Source: an uncultured Pedobacter sp.
Lineage (GTDB): Bacteria > Bacteroidota > Bacteroidia > Sphingobacteriales > Sphingobacteriaceae
Length of the DNA: 64,000 nt
Direction: 5' to 3'
Assembly: GCF_913776295.1 (NCBI RefSeq)
Contig: NZ_CAJYOJ010000043.1
Location: 1 to 64,000 of the forward strand
Below the pieces are notes generated by a model. It did no database searches and was not told where the DNA came from. It worked only from the letters and a program-made list of their open reading frames with translations. Made by a program: the position numbers and the translations under genes. Below, in pieces: positions 46,594-55,399 of this stretch (within the stretch, counting starts at the first letter, position 1; each line of letters starts with the position of its first letter).

Positions 46594-47325
46594 TTATCCA
46601 CCGCCAACTTTACCCAGTTCCCAGTACGGCATGGTAATAATCTGCCTAAAGCCTACGCCCCTTTGTTTTAGGTACCGTTTAAACTGCTGTACTGATTTTG
46701 CCCGGCCTGTTAAATAGAACGTAGCATTTTGCCACATTTCCCAACAGAGCGGGTGCATGTTTTCCATCCAGCTGATGGCATTTTTTGCTGGGGCGTTCAG
46801 GTCAGACTGCACCGTATCTATCAATAATTTAAGGTGTTTTACTGAATTCAGGTTTTCTTCCTGAAGTTCCAGAATCCCAAAATACTCTACATCTTCATCA
46901 ACCGCTTTTTTACCCAGCGATTCATATAAACCGAGGCTGGTTTCATCACCAAAAAAGAAATGCTGGTTGGATGATTCATTGTATTTTACCTTTGCCCGAT
47001 CAACAATTAATTTTAAACGGTCTCCTTTTTGGATATTTACGGCCAGATGGTGCCCTGGTCCTTGCTTGTTTAAATAAAAGATCACTTCACAGGTTTCTTT
47101 CGTTTTATCAAAGGCAGACAGCGTATAATGACGGTATTCGTTTGCATTAACCCTAAACAGCACTTCCGTTCCCGGAATAAGTTCAGCTTCGCAAAAACCA
47201 CCTTTAAAGGTAACACATTTTAAGTTGCTGCTTAACATTTTAGTTTCTACAACCTCTACCTGATATATTTTATTGCTGATTACTTTTTCCATGGTATTGG
47301 CCAGCCAGGATGGTAATTTTGTCAT
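46594..47325 (-). CDS. Siderophore-interacting FAD-binding protein (SIP family)
   Basis: A 243-residue cytoplasmic protein. The N-terminal FAD-binding barrel includes VEVVETKMLSSNLKCVTFKG and YRHYTLSAFDKTKETCEVIFYLNKQGPGHHLAVNIQKGD. The SIP-type C-terminal NAD(P)-binding domain includes FFGDETSLGLYESL and CWEMWQNATFYLTGRAKSVQQFKRYLKQRG. SIP proteins reduce ferric siderophores to release iron. The ATG at 47325 is preferred to an upstream TTG. It is divergent from an AraC regulator gene, with a shared 96-base control region that holds direct repeats, so it is probably under that regulator. Some lines lack a clear FAD Arg signature, so reductase activity is inferred from the family. Confidence 0.8.
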   Translation of the reverse strand: MTKLPSWLANTMEKVISNKIYQVEVVETKMLSSNLKCVTFKGGFCEAELIPGTEVLFRVNANEYRHYTLSAFDKTKETCEVIFYLNKQGPGHHLAVNIQKGDRLKLIVDRAKVKYNESSNQHFFFGDETSLGLYESLGKKAVDEDVEYFGILELQEENLNSVKHLKLLIDTVQSDLNAPAKNAISWMENMHPLCWEMWQNATFYLTGRAKSVQQFKRYLKQRGVGFRQIITMPYWELGKVGGG

Positions 47326-47381
47326 CGTATTCTTTTGTTTAGTAACTTTGACCAAAAGTAGTTGTCTAACAAATGCACCTT

Positions 47382-47419
47382 TTTATACCAAAAGGATTAA
47401 TGTTTATACCAAAAGGATT
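47382..47419. promoter_or_regulatory. Two 17-bp direct repeats, candidate AraC operator
   Basis: TTTATACCAAAAGGATT occurs twice without mismatch, at 47382-47398 and 47403-47419, 21 bases apart, which is two helical turns. A partial third copy (GACCAAAAG) lies at 47350-47358. The repeats sit between the divergent SIP gene and the AraC gene, and the second ends 2 bases before the AraC ATG. Tandem sites one or two turns apart are typical of AraC-family binding. Confidence 0.6.
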
Positions 47420-47421
47420 TT

Positions 47422-48411
47422 ATGGCCTTAAAGATTTACGATAGCGATAATAAGCATTATACCGTTGGCACCATGTTCCATAATGCTGAACTTCAATCTG
47501 CCTTGGTTACCGAAAGGCGCGATAGGTACAGCTTCCCTTTTGGTGACGCAGAAATAGTACAAATTGCTTTTTCGGGCATTTATATTGTTTATGGCGATAT
47601 GTTTATAAAACAGAGCCGTTTACGCATTAAAACTTTCGATGAACCTGAATTGGTCGAATTACATTTTTCGCTTACAGGCGGGGGGATCATGGAAAATTAC
47701 CTTACTAATAAGCGGCTTAATATTAAAGCAAATCAGCATAATATTATTTATAATCCGGATTTTGACGGAATGGCAGAATTCCCTACAAATGGCCCGCATA
47801 AATTTTTTGAGGTACATTTCGAAAGAGGACGTTTTATTGATTTAACCAGTGAAAGTAGTACTCTATTGAGAACCTTCGCTGACAAAATCGTGAATAACCA
47901 TTCCGTAGAGCTTTCTTCAGAAAACCTTCCCATCAGCCTGGCCATGCACAGTTGTATAAATGATATGATGAACTGCCAGTTTACCGGCGGGTTAAAATTA
48001 TTGTTTCTTCAATCTAAATGTCTGGAACTGCTCGCACTACAGGCACAGGCATTTGAGCAGGCAGCAAAAAAAACAGAAAGACCAATACTCAAATCGGCTT
48101 ATGATAAAGAAAGGATTTATTATGCTCGTGAACACCTGCTGGCCAACGCCAACCATCCTCCCTCTTTAACCGAACTCGCCAAAACCGCTGGTATAAATGA
48201 ATTTAAGCTGAAACATGGCTTTAAAGAGGTGTTTCAAAATACTGTTTTCGGCTATCTAAGCGATTATAAACTGATGCGGGCGAAAGAACTTTTAACAGAT
48301 ACCAGCAAAAATATCAAGCAAATTTCTGATGAACTGGGTTATTCTTCTGTGCAGCATTTCAGCAGCGCTTTCAGTAAAAAGTTCGGTATCAGCCCTGCCA
48401 AAGCGAGGTGA
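47422..48411 (+). CDS. AraC-family transcriptional regulator
   Basis: A 329-residue regulator. The N-terminal part (1-220) is a ligand- or cofactor-binding domain of the type seen in siderophore-responsive Bacteroidota AraC proteins (LVELHFSLTGGGIMENYL, NIIYNPDFDGMAEFP, FFEVHFERGRFIDL). The C-terminal double HTH spans about 235-329: PSLTELAKTAGINEFKLKHGFKEVF, and TSKNIKQISDELGYSSVQHFSSAFSKKFGISP. The divergent neighbour encodes a siderophore-interacting protein, so iron or siderophore control is a reasonable inference. The direct repeats just upstream of the start suggest autoregulation. Confidence 0.9.
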   Translation: MALKIYDSDNKHYTVGTMFHNAELQSALVTERRDRYSFPFGDAEIVQIAFSGIYIVYGDMFIKQSRLRIKTFDEPELVELHFSLTGGGIMENYLTNKRLNIKANQHNIIYNPDFDGMAEFPTNGPHKFFEVHFERGRFIDLTSESSTLLRTFADKIVNNHSVELSSENLPISLAMHSCINDMMNCQFTGGLKLLFLQSKCLELLALQAQAFEQAAKKTERPILKSAYDKERIYYAREHLLANANHPPSLTELAKTAGINEFKLKHGFKEVFQNTVFGYLSDYKLMRAKELLTDTSKNIKQISDELGYSSVQHFSSAFSKKFGISPAKAR

Positions 48412-48635
48412 CATCCACAGGCAGTTTGGATCCGCCCATTTTTAGCTAAGGCTAAAAAACAAGATTAAAACGAATGGCTGAATGAAGGCGTCTACGAAAA
48501 TAAACGGCCCATTTTCAAAAAAAGATTTTTGGCTTTGAGGGGCAGCGATTTACAAGCAAAATTTGATACATTTGCCTTTTATTAAAAACAAGTAGCTTTT
48601 TGCCATTTGGCATAAGGCTTTTAGCTTAAAAAAAG

Positions 48636-49973
48636 ATGTTTGATAATTTACAGGACAAGCTAGACAGAGCGTTTAAGGTATTAAAAGGACAGGGCAGTAT
48701 TACGGAAATCAACGTGGCAGAAACCATGAAAGAAATCCGTAAAGCATTGCTTGATGCCGATGTTAACTATAAAACAGCAAAAGCCTTTACCGATGAGGTG
48801 AGGCAAAAAGCTTTGGGACAAAACGTGCTTACCGCCGTTTCTCCTGGACAATTGCTCACCAAAATAATGAATGATGAACTAGCTGCCTTAATGGGTGGCG
48901 AAGTTACAGAGTTAAATACCAAAGCAAACCCTACCATTATTTTAATTGCCGGGTTAAATGGTGCCGGTAAAACCACCTTTGCTGGTAAACTAGCCTTACA
49001 TTTGAAAGGTAAAGGCAAAAAGCCTTTATTGGTAGCCGGCGATATGTACCGCCCGGCGGCTGTAGATCAATTAGAGGTTTTAGGAACTTCAGTTGGGGTG
49101 TCTGTTTATGCAAACCGTGCATCAAACGATCCTGTTGGCATTGCTTTAGAAGGTATCGCACACGGTAAACAAAACGGAAATAACATCATCATTATCGATA
49201 CGGCCGGTCGTTTGGCGATCGACGAATCATTAATGAACGAAATATCTGAAGTTAAAGCCAAAACCCAACCGCACGAGATTTTATTCGTAGTGGATGCGAT
49301 GACTGGTCAGGATGCGGTAAATACAGCCAAAGTATTTAACGATCGTTTAGATTTTACAGGTGTTGTATTAACCAAACTGGATGGCGATACACGCGGTGGT
49401 GCGGCCCTCTCCATTAAATCAGTAGTAAACAAGCCTATTAAATTTATCGGTACCGGCGAGAAGATGGAAGCATTAGATGTTTTCTATCCAGATCGTATGG
49501 CTTCACGTATTCTGGGGATGGGTGATGTGGTTTCACTTGTTGAGCGTGCACAAATGCAGTTCGATGAGAAAGAAGCTGCAGAATTGCAGAAGAAAATCCG
49601 TAAAAACAAATTCGATTTCAACGATTTCTACAACCAGATTCAGCAGATCAAGAAAATGGGTAACATGAAAGATCTGATGGGCATGATCCCGGGTGTGGGT
49701 AAAATGATGAAGAATGTAGATATCCAGGATGATGCATTCAAATCAATCGAAGCCATCATCAATTCAATGACGCCTTTTGAGAAAGAAAACCCGGATGCTA
49801 TTCAGCAGAGTCGCCGTTTACGTATCGCCAAAGGTTCAGGAAGTAAGGTGGAGGAAGTAACCAAACTTATTAAACAGTTTGAAGACATGCGCAAAATGAT
49901 GAAGCAGTTTTCAAACCCTGCAGCCGCAGCAGCCATGATGAAAGGTATGCCTAAAATGCCATTTGGCAGATAG
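48636..49973 (+). CDS. ffh: Signal recognition particle protein Ffh
   Basis: A 445-residue SRP54-type GTPase that binds signal sequences and SRP RNA for co-translational targeting. The N domain starts MFDNLQDKLDRAFKVLKGQG. The G domain carries G1 GLNGAGKTTFAGKLA, DMYRPAAVDQL, IIIDTAGR and TKLDGDTRGGAALS. The M domain (about 295-445) is Met-rich, with MKDLMGMIPGVGKMM and the C-terminal KMMKQFSNPAAAAAMMKGMPKMP, and includes the RNA-binding RRLRIAKGSG. The length and domain order are normal. It stands alone with 225 bases upstream. Confidence 0.97.
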   Translation: MFDNLQDKLDRAFKVLKGQGSITEINVAETMKEIRKALLDADVNYKTAKAFTDEVRQKALGQNVLTAVSPGQLLTKIMNDELAALMGGEVTELNTKANPTIILIAGLNGAGKTTFAGKLALHLKGKGKKPLLVAGDMYRPAAVDQLEVLGTSVGVSVYANRASNDPVGIALEGIAHGKQNGNNIIIIDTAGRLAIDESLMNEISEVKAKTQPHEILFVVDAMTGQDAVNTAKVFNDRLDFTGVVLTKLDGDTRGGAALSIKSVVNKPIKFIGTGEKMEALDVFYPDRMASRILGMGDVVSLVERAQMQFDEKEAAELQKKIRKNKFDFNDFYNQIQQIKKMGNMKDLMGMIPGVGKMMKNVDIQDDAFKSIEAIINSMTPFEKENPDAIQQSRRLRIAKGSGSKVEEVTKLIKQFEDMRKMMKQFSNPAAAAAMMKGMPKMPFGR

Positions 49974-50023
49974 ATTAAAAGGTTTGGGGTAAAGGGCTTA
50001 GGGCGTAAGGCTGGTAGTTTCGT

Positions 50024-50060
50024 CATGCTGATCCGATAGCGATCGGATTTGTTTCAGCAT
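50024..50060. repeat. Intergenic palindrome after ffh
   Basis: ATGCTGA ... TTCAGCAT encloses ATCCGAT-AGCG-ATCGGAT, giving a nested hairpin. The outer arm GTCATGCTGA resembles the arms of other palindromes near 57338 and 62446. A non-coding dispersed repeat is likely. Confidence 0.55.
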
Positions 50061-50075
50061 CTTTTAAAATAATAC

Positions 50076-50106
50076 AAATCCCGATCAGTAATGGTCAGGA
50101 TTTTTT
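50076..50106 (+). terminator. Terminator of ffh
   Basis: AAATCCCGATCA and TGGTCAGGATTT pair imperfectly around GTAA and lead into a run of seven T on the plus strand, about 100 bases after the ffh stop. Confidence 0.65.
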
Positions 50107-50338
50107 TGTTTTATACGTTTTGGAAATGAATGTCGGTGTTTCATAGATGGTTTCAGCCCTGCTTTCCCTGCTGCCGATAGAAGAAATCGGCATTCGTCCA
50201 ATCAGGTTTACTGAATAAAGACTGGTAAATCGATCCGCCAACAGATACCGAAGTTTGATCTTTTTTTAAATATTCTGTATATTAGAATCAATATTCATCC
50301 CGAATAATTTACATCCGAATTTATTTTAATTAAAATCA

Positions 50339-51877
50339 ATGCTTGTAAAAACATACGGGAGTGCTGTTTATGGCGTAAATGCACTAACCATAACCATCGA
50401 AGTGAATATTAGCGCAGGTACCAGATACTATATGGTAGGCCTGCCAGATAATGCTGTAAAAGAGAGTTTGCAAAGGGTGGCAAGTGCCATCAATGTTTCA
50501 GGTTTCCGCATGCCTAAACAGAAGATAGTGGTAAACCTGGCGCCTGCCGATATCAAAAAAGAAGGCTCATCTTACGATCTGCCCATTGCTATTGGCATTC
50601 TGGCGGCTTCTGGACAAATCCCGGCCGAAGAACTGGAAGACTACTTTATAATGGGCGAACTGTCTTTGGATGGAAGTATACAGCCCATAAAGGGTGCTTT
50701 ACCGATTGCCATACAAGCACAACAGGATGGCTTTAAAGGATTTATCTTACCAAAACAAAACGTTCGCGAAGCAGCCATTGTAAACGATTTAATCGCATAT
50801 GGTGTGGAAAACCTGGCTCAGGTGGTCGCCTTCTTTAACAAAAGCGAAGTGCTGGAACAGGTTAAAGTAAATACCAGAGAAGAATTCTTAAAAAACATCA
50901 ACAATTACGAACATGATTTTGCAGATGTTAAAGGACAGGAAAATATTAAAAGAGCGTTGGAAATCGCAGCAGCAGGTGGTCATAATGTTATTTTAATCGG
51001 TCCGCCAGGGGCAGGTAAAACCATGCTGGCCAAGCGCCTGCCTACCATATTGCCTCCCTTAAACTTAAATGAGGCCTTAGAAACCACAAAAATTCATTCT
51101 GTAGCCGGAAAACTGTCTGCAAGCGATGCATTAATGACAAGCCGTCCCTATCGTTCTCCACACCATACCATCAGCGATGTTGCTTTGGTAGGCGGCGGAA
51201 TGAATCCACAGCCCGGAGAAATATCGCTTGCCCACAATGGCGTTCTGTTCTTAGATGAACTGCCAGAATTTAAACGAACCGTTTTAGAAGTTATGCGCCA
51301 GCCCTTGGAAGACCGTAAAGTGGCCATTTCAAGGGCAAGGTTTTCGGTAGAATATCCGGCCAGCTTTATGCTGGTGGCCTCCATGAATCCATGCCCCTGT
51401 GGTTTTTATAATCACCCGGAAAAAGATTGTGTATGCGCACCCGGCGTAGTTCAAAAATACCTGAGTAAAATATCCGGACCGCTGTTAGACCGGATCGATC
51501 TGCATGTAGAAGTTACCCCTGTTGATTTTACAGAATTAGCCTCTGCTACGGAAACGGAAAGAAGTAATCTCATCAGGGATCGTGTAATTAAAGCAAGAGA
51601 AATTCAGGACCTCCGTTTTGCAGATCGAGACGAATTACACTGTAATGCTCAAATGAGTCCGAAAATGGTACGCAAAGTGTGCCAGATCAGCGAAGCCGGA
51701 ACTAATCTATTAAAAACTGCAATGGAAAGGTTAGGATTATCGGCACGTGCCTACGACAGGATTTTAAAAGTGGCCAGAACCATTGCCGATTTAGCCGACA
51801 GTGAAAATATAGAGCTTGAACATTTAGCCGAATCAATCAATTACAGGAGTTTGGATAGGGATGGCTGGGCGGGGTAA
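50339..51877 (+). CDS. comM: YifB-family Mg-chelatase-like AAA ATPase (ComM homologue)
   Basis: A 512-residue AAA+ ATPase. The N-terminal domain has the Lon-protease-like fold (VKTYGSAVYGVNALTITIEVNISAG, VGLPDNAVKESLQRV). The Mg-chelatase core contains Walker A GPPGAGKTMLAKR, the YRSPHHTISDVALVGGG signature, Walker B VLFLDELPEF, and NPCPCGFYNHPEKDCVC with zinc-finger-like Cys. The C-terminal helical domain includes RLGLSARAYDRILKVARTIADL. ComM in Vibrio cholerae is a hexameric helicase that extends branch migration during natural transformation. Stand-alone position, normal length. Confidence 0.95.
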   Translation: MLVKTYGSAVYGVNALTITIEVNISAGTRYYMVGLPDNAVKESLQRVASAINVSGFRMPKQKIVVNLAPADIKKEGSSYDLPIAIGILAASGQIPAEELEDYFIMGELSLDGSIQPIKGALPIAIQAQQDGFKGFILPKQNVREAAIVNDLIAYGVENLAQVVAFFNKSEVLEQVKVNTREEFLKNINNYEHDFADVKGQENIKRALEIAAAGGHNVILIGPPGAGKTMLAKRLPTILPPLNLNEALETTKIHSVAGKLSASDALMTSRPYRSPHHTISDVALVGGGMNPQPGEISLAHNGVLFLDELPEFKRTVLEVMRQPLEDRKVAISRARFSVEYPASFMLVASMNPCPCGFYNHPEKDCVCAPGVVQKYLSKISGPLLDRIDLHVEVTPVDFTELASATETERSNLIRDRVIKAREIQDLRFADRDELHCNAQMSPKMVRKVCQISEAGTNLLKTAMERLGLSARAYDRILKVARTIADLADSENIELEHLAESINYRSLDRDGWAG

Positions 51878-52004
51878 TTCTTGAACACAAAAAGCGGTTT
51901 AACTTGTTCCTTATCTTGATAAAGATTAAGTTTAATAATCAGCAGATAACATATATAATGAAATTTATCTACTTATTATTGGGCTCATTCACAATTTACT
52001 TTAT

Positions 52005-52724
52005 ATGAGAAATATTATAGGCATATTGTTATTATTAATATCTGTTCAGTTATTTGCCCAAAACGATCATCCCCAAATCCCTAAAACAGGAACAAATATA
52101 AATGCTTTTGTTCCAAAAGGATGGAAAATCATTTATCGGGCCAAAGGTGATTTAAATAAAGATCGTTTACCTGATGAAGCGATCATGATTCAGAATACTA
52201 ATCCAAAAAATATCATCAAAAACGACGGTTTGGGCAGTGATCAACTGAATGTGAATCCCCGTATGCTTTTGGTTCTTTTTAAAACATCCGGCAATTACAG
52301 CTTAAAGGCTCAAAACACCAGTTTCATCCCAACTGAAAATAATGAAGAAAACACTTGCCTAGCTGATCCTTTAGAGGAAACTGGCGCCATCAACATAAAA
52401 AACGGCACACTCATTTTAAGTTATCAATATTGGCTCAGCTGTGGCTCCTACTGGGTGAATAATGTTGATTATACATTCCGGTTCCAAAATCAAAAAATGG
52501 AACTGATTGGCTTTGATTCCGAGAATTATAGCCGATCTTCCGGAGAACAAACCGCTGCCAGCATTAATTTTTCTACTAAGAAAAAAAGTGAAACCTCCGG
52601 CGGCAGTATGTTTAGCGACAAAACCAATAAACCAAAAATAGTATTGAAGAAGTTTAATTGGGGCAGATTGTTTACACTCGATGAAATGACGGAAGAAGTT
52701 TCCAAGAAACTTGCAGAAATATAA
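52005..52724 (+). CDS. Secreted protein of unknown function
   Basis: A 239-residue protein with a signal peptide (1-19, VQLFAQ). It contains GWKIIYRAKGDLNKDRLPDEAIMIQ (about 39-63), where the DLNKDRLPDEA stretch has the look of a calcium-binding FG-GAP/EF-like Asp-rich loop. Later it has YQYWLSCGSYWVNNVDYTFRFQNQKMELIGFDSEN, typical of Bacteroidota VCBS-like extracellular proteins of about this size. I do not recognise a named family. The decayed small gene just downstream also begins with a signal peptide. Confidence 0.7.
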   Translation: MRNIIGILLLLISVQLFAQNDHPQIPKTGTNINAFVPKGWKIIYRAKGDLNKDRLPDEAIMIQNTNPKNIIKNDGLGSDQLNVNPRMLLVLFKTSGNYSLKAQNTSFIPTENNEENTCLADPLEETGAINIKNGTLILSYQYWLSCGSYWVNNVDYTFRFQNQKMELIGFDSENYSRSSGEQTAASINFSTKKKSETSGGSMFSDKTNKPKIVLKKFNWGRLFTLDEMTEEVSKKLAEI

Positions 52725-52740
52725 CATAAATCTATGCAAG

Positions 52741-52979
52741 ATGCCAAACGTGACGAGGATATTTTTTCTATGCTTTATATTTATTTCGGGTCATTCAATT
52801 GCACAAAAGAATATTTCATCAGCCTGATGTAAAAGGCGCATGGCAGTATGTTTGCCCTTTATCATTTGGTTATAACGCTATTTCTTTCGAAAAAATTAGC
52901 CATTGCGCTTACTTCTAAAACTAGTTCTTTTAAACTGAACAGTTTATGGTCAAACCAAAAAAGAATGCTGCTGAAATAA
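52741..52979 (+). pseudogene. Frameshifted small secreted-protein gene
   Basis: An ATG at 52741 begins a clear signal peptide (MPNVTRIFFLCFIFISGHSIAQ) but meets TGA at 52825 after 28 codons. Protein-like sequence continues in a second frame (PDVKGAWQYVCPLSFGYNA..., to TAA at 52916). A third frame (KLAIALTSKTSSFKLNSLWSN...) runs to TAA at 52977. DVKGAWQ after a signal peptide resembles the N-terminus of small Bacteroidota secreted proteins. The switch of frame with continued protein character suggests a broken gene. Positions 52980-53160 hold nothing I recognise. Confidence 0.5.
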
Positions 52980-53176
52980 AATCCATTTAAACAGCTTGAA
53001 TCACCGGAACCGCATATGTTAATAAGTCGCTGAAATTAAGAATTTTAACCAGCAAATTTAATGAACACTCAGTTATAAAGATACGTCTAATCTGCAGATC
53101 AGATATTTTCTTTGGCATAGTCATTGTCACCACACCGTTACATTATAACCTATTTAAAATTAAAAAAGTGAAAGAG

Positions 53177-53551
53177 ATGAAAAAGACAGTTCAGATTTTC
53201 AGCATGCTTTTAATAGCATTGACCGTAATAGTATCGTGTAAAAAAGATACCGATCCGGCAGATCGCGATTTCTTTGTAGGTACGTACAAAGGTTCAGTAT
53301 CATACCGCAGTGGCCAAAACACAATTACCAGCAGCGATGGAAAAGTAACCGTAAGTAAAGTTGGGGAAACTTATAGTTTTTATTTTGGCAACAACATTCC
53401 GGATATTACCGGTGTGAAATTTGAAAAGAAAGGCGATAATAGCTATGTGAGTGTGGGTTCGGGCGTAACAGGTATCAGTATTGATGCCAGCACGCTTAAA
53501 ATTTTGGTTTCAAAAGACGGGCAAACCTGGACTGCAGATTGTACCAGATAA
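53177..53551 (+). CDS. Small lipoprotein of unknown function
   Basis: A 124-residue lipoprotein with lipobox VIVSC (Cys21), followed by KKDTDPADRDFFVGTYKGSVSYRSG. The mature part is a short beta-rich domain (VGTYKGSVSYR, TYSFYFGNNIP, SWTAD-like end QTWTADCTR) of the kind found in lipocalin-like DUF proteins of Bacteroidota. The ATG at 53177 gives a proper signal; a GTG three codons earlier is possible. It is a single-gene unit between a pseudogene and a terminator. No specific function can be assigned. Confidence 0.72.
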   Translation: MKKTVQIFSMLLIALTVIVSCKKDTDPADRDFFVGTYKGSVSYRSGQNTITSSDGKVTVSKVGETYSFYFGNNIPDITGVKFEKKGDNSYVSVGSGVTGISIDASTLKILVSKDGQTWTADCTR

Positions 53552-53565
53552 TAACGAATTTAATT

Positions 53566-53599
53566 TGAGGCTCGATTTATAATCGGGCCTTAATTTTTT
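53566..53599 (+). terminator. Terminator of the 53177 lipoprotein gene
   Basis: AGGCTCGATT and AATCGGGCCT form a stem with one G-T pair around TAT, followed by TTTTTT on the plus strand, 15-20 bases after the stop codon. Confidence 0.75.
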
Positions 53600-53661
53600 C
53601 TGCTTATTTCGATCTACACGCAAAAAACAACTTTCAGGCTTAATTTCGCTAAATTTATAGC

Positions 53662-54231
53662 ATGAGTTTTGAATTAAAAACACACCTCGAAGAAATTATT
53701 TCCCTAACGGATCAGGAGTTTGAGCATATCGCCGTACATTTCAAACCTAAAACGCTTAAGAAACACCAGTATCTCATCCAGGAAGACGAATTTGTCAATC
53801 ACATTTATTTTGTTGTTAAAGGTTTATTAAAGGCCACTTTTACTGATACCAATGGTAAAGAATATATTATACAGTTTGCGATGGAAAACTGGTGGCTTTC
53901 TGATTTCAGGGCTTTTTATGGAAATGTTAAATCGATTACCAATATCAGCTGCCTGGAAAATTCCGAATTACTCTCCATCACCAAAGAAAACCTGGATCTG
54001 TCATGCCGCGAAAGCCATAAAATGGAACATTTTTTCAGGGTAAAAAACAGTCTAGGATATGTAGCATTACAGCAAAGAATTTTATCCCTTTTAACCACAA
54101 GTCCAAAAGAGCGCTTTGAACAACTTGCTCACCAGTATCCGCAATTGATGCAGAGAGTTTCTAAAACAATAATAGCTGCATACTTAGGCATATCAAGAGA
54201 AACCTTAAGCAGACTTTCCGCAAAAACGTGA
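53662..54231 (+). CDS. Crp/Fnr-family transcriptional regulator
   Basis: A 189-residue regulator with an N-terminal cyclic-nucleotide-binding-type beta-roll (LKKHQYLIQEDEFVNHIYFVVKGLLKATFTD, IQFAMENWWLSDFRAF) and a C-terminal winged HTH with AAYLGISRETLSRLSAK. The usual cAMP-binding Arg/Ser phosphate cassette is not visible, so the ligand may differ, as in most Bacteroidota members of this class. The next gene, a DJ-1/Hsp31-like stress protein, starts 85 bases downstream and is a possible target. Confidence 0.9.
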   Translation: MSFELKTHLEEIISLTDQEFEHIAVHFKPKTLKKHQYLIQEDEFVNHIYFVVKGLLKATFTDTNGKEYIIQFAMENWWLSDFRAFYGNVKSITNISCLENSELLSITKENLDLSCRESHKMEHFFRVKNSLGYVALQQRILSLLTTSPKERFEQLAHQYPQLMQRVSKTIIAAYLGISRETLSRLSAKT

Positions 54232-54316
54232 TTTCGCGCACAATAAATCTGTGATTGAAGTCCTTTGCTACCAAACCCAACAGCTTTAACTTTGAAATAC
54301 ACTTAACATAAAACAT

Positions 54317-54997
54317 ATGAATAAGAAAGTTTTATTCGTGCTTACAAGCCACGACGAATTAGGAAATACAGGTTTAAAAACAGGTTTTTGGTCAGAAGAA
54401 TTGGCAGCGCCATATTATGCTTTAGCCGATAAAGGCATTGATATTGTACTGGCCTCTCCAAAAGGTGGTCAGCCACCAATCGACCCTAAAAGTGAGGATC
54501 CTTCTTTTCAAACCGAAACAACGAAAAGAATGGACAAAGACACCGTCTTCTTAGACAAATTGAAGAATACCACTCCATTGGCTGATATCAGGATGGATGA
54601 TTATGATGCCGTTTTTTATCCTGGTGGTCACGGACCGCTGTGGGATTTGGCAGAAAGTAAAACTTCACAACAGCTCATTACCGAATTCTATTCTGCTGGC
54701 AAACCTGTTGCTTTTGTATGTCATGCGCCCGGAGTGCTTAAGGATGTAAAGGTAAATGGCGAATACCTGGTAAAAGGAAAAAATGTAACCGGGTTTACCA
54801 ATAGCGAAGAAGAAGCTGTACAATTAACAAACGTAGTGCCTTTCCTGGTAGAGGATATGTTAATAAAAAATGGTGGAAATTATAGTAAGATAGCCGACTG
54901 GAACCCTTATGCTGTAGTTGATGGCTTATTGGTTACCGGCCAAAACCCTGCCTCATCAGAAAAAGTTGCAGAAGAATTATTAAAGCTTCTTGCTTAA
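54317..54997 (+). CDS. DJ-1/PfpI superfamily protein, Hsp31/glyoxalase III-like
   Basis: A 226-residue class I amidotransferase-fold protein. It has KVLFVLTSHDELGNTGLKTGFWSEELAAPYYALADKGIDIVLASPKGGQPPIDP, followed by DYDAVFYPGGHGPLWDLA and the nucleophile elbow AFVCHAPGVL (Cys135, His136), with Glu28 as the third candidate active-site residue. This pattern matches Hsp31-like glutathione-independent glyoxalase III enzymes that detoxify methylglyoxal, rather than true amidotransferases. It lies downstream of a Crp/Fnr regulator gene that may control it. Confidence 0.88.
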   Translation: MNKKVLFVLTSHDELGNTGLKTGFWSEELAAPYYALADKGIDIVLASPKGGQPPIDPKSEDPSFQTETTKRMDKDTVFLDKLKNTTPLADIRMDDYDAVFYPGGHGPLWDLAESKTSQQLITEFYSAGKPVAFVCHAPGVLKDVKVNGEYLVKGKNVTGFTNSEEEAVQLTNVVPFLVEDMLIKNGGNYSKIADWNPYAVVDGLLVTGQNPASSEKVAEELLKLLA

Positions 54998-55002
54998 ATT
55001 TA

Positions 55003-55045
55003 AATCCTCAACAGATATTGGTTTTTCCCGTCCCTGTTGAGGATT
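55003..55045. terminator. Terminator between the DJ-1-like gene and the acidic small gene
   Basis: A 12-bp stem AATCCTCAACAG/CTGTTGAGGATT (55003-55014, 55034-55045) with a 19-base loop lies between convergent genes. T tracts are short, so strength is uncertain. Confidence 0.55.
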
Positions 55046-55050
55046 CCTTA

Positions 55051-55305
55051 TTATAACCCGTCTTCTTCCTCGTCTTCAGGTTCAGGTATATAATTTTCAA
55101 TGGCCTGCCCAATTGCATTAACCTCTTCGTCTTCCTCAAAAATTGGAAGTTCGGTTTTATAGTCCATTTTTAACCAGATAGATGAAGTGTCCTTTTGGAT
55201 CTGTATGTATTCTTTTCCCTCTTTAAAAATGGTATAAGAATCATTTCCTTCCGGAAAAACGGAATAATTAATTGGCCCTATTTCTATATCAAAAGGTTCT
55301 TGCAT
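55051..55305 (-). CDS. Small acidic protein of unknown function
   Basis: About 84 residues from the ATG at 55305 (MQEPFDIEIGPINYSVFPEGNDSYTIFKEG...). An ATG 18 codons further upstream is possible but that part (KLPQQKDFYLCKKI) is unlike the acidic remainder. The C-terminus is strongly acidic (PEPEDEEEDGL). No signal peptide or membrane segment; probably cytoplasmic. No family is recognised. Its start faces that of a second small unknown gene 94 bases away. Confidence 0.55.
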   Translation of the reverse strand: MQEPFDIEIGPINYSVFPEGNDSYTIFKEGKEYIQIQKDTSSIWLKMDYKTELPIFEEDEEVNAIGQAIENYIPEPEDEEEDGL

Positions 55306-55399
55306 AGCGGATATTTTCTTACAAAGATAAAAATCTTTTTGTTGAGGTAACTTAGCCATACGCCAGACTTTACTATCTTTACCCTAATAAATGTTAACT

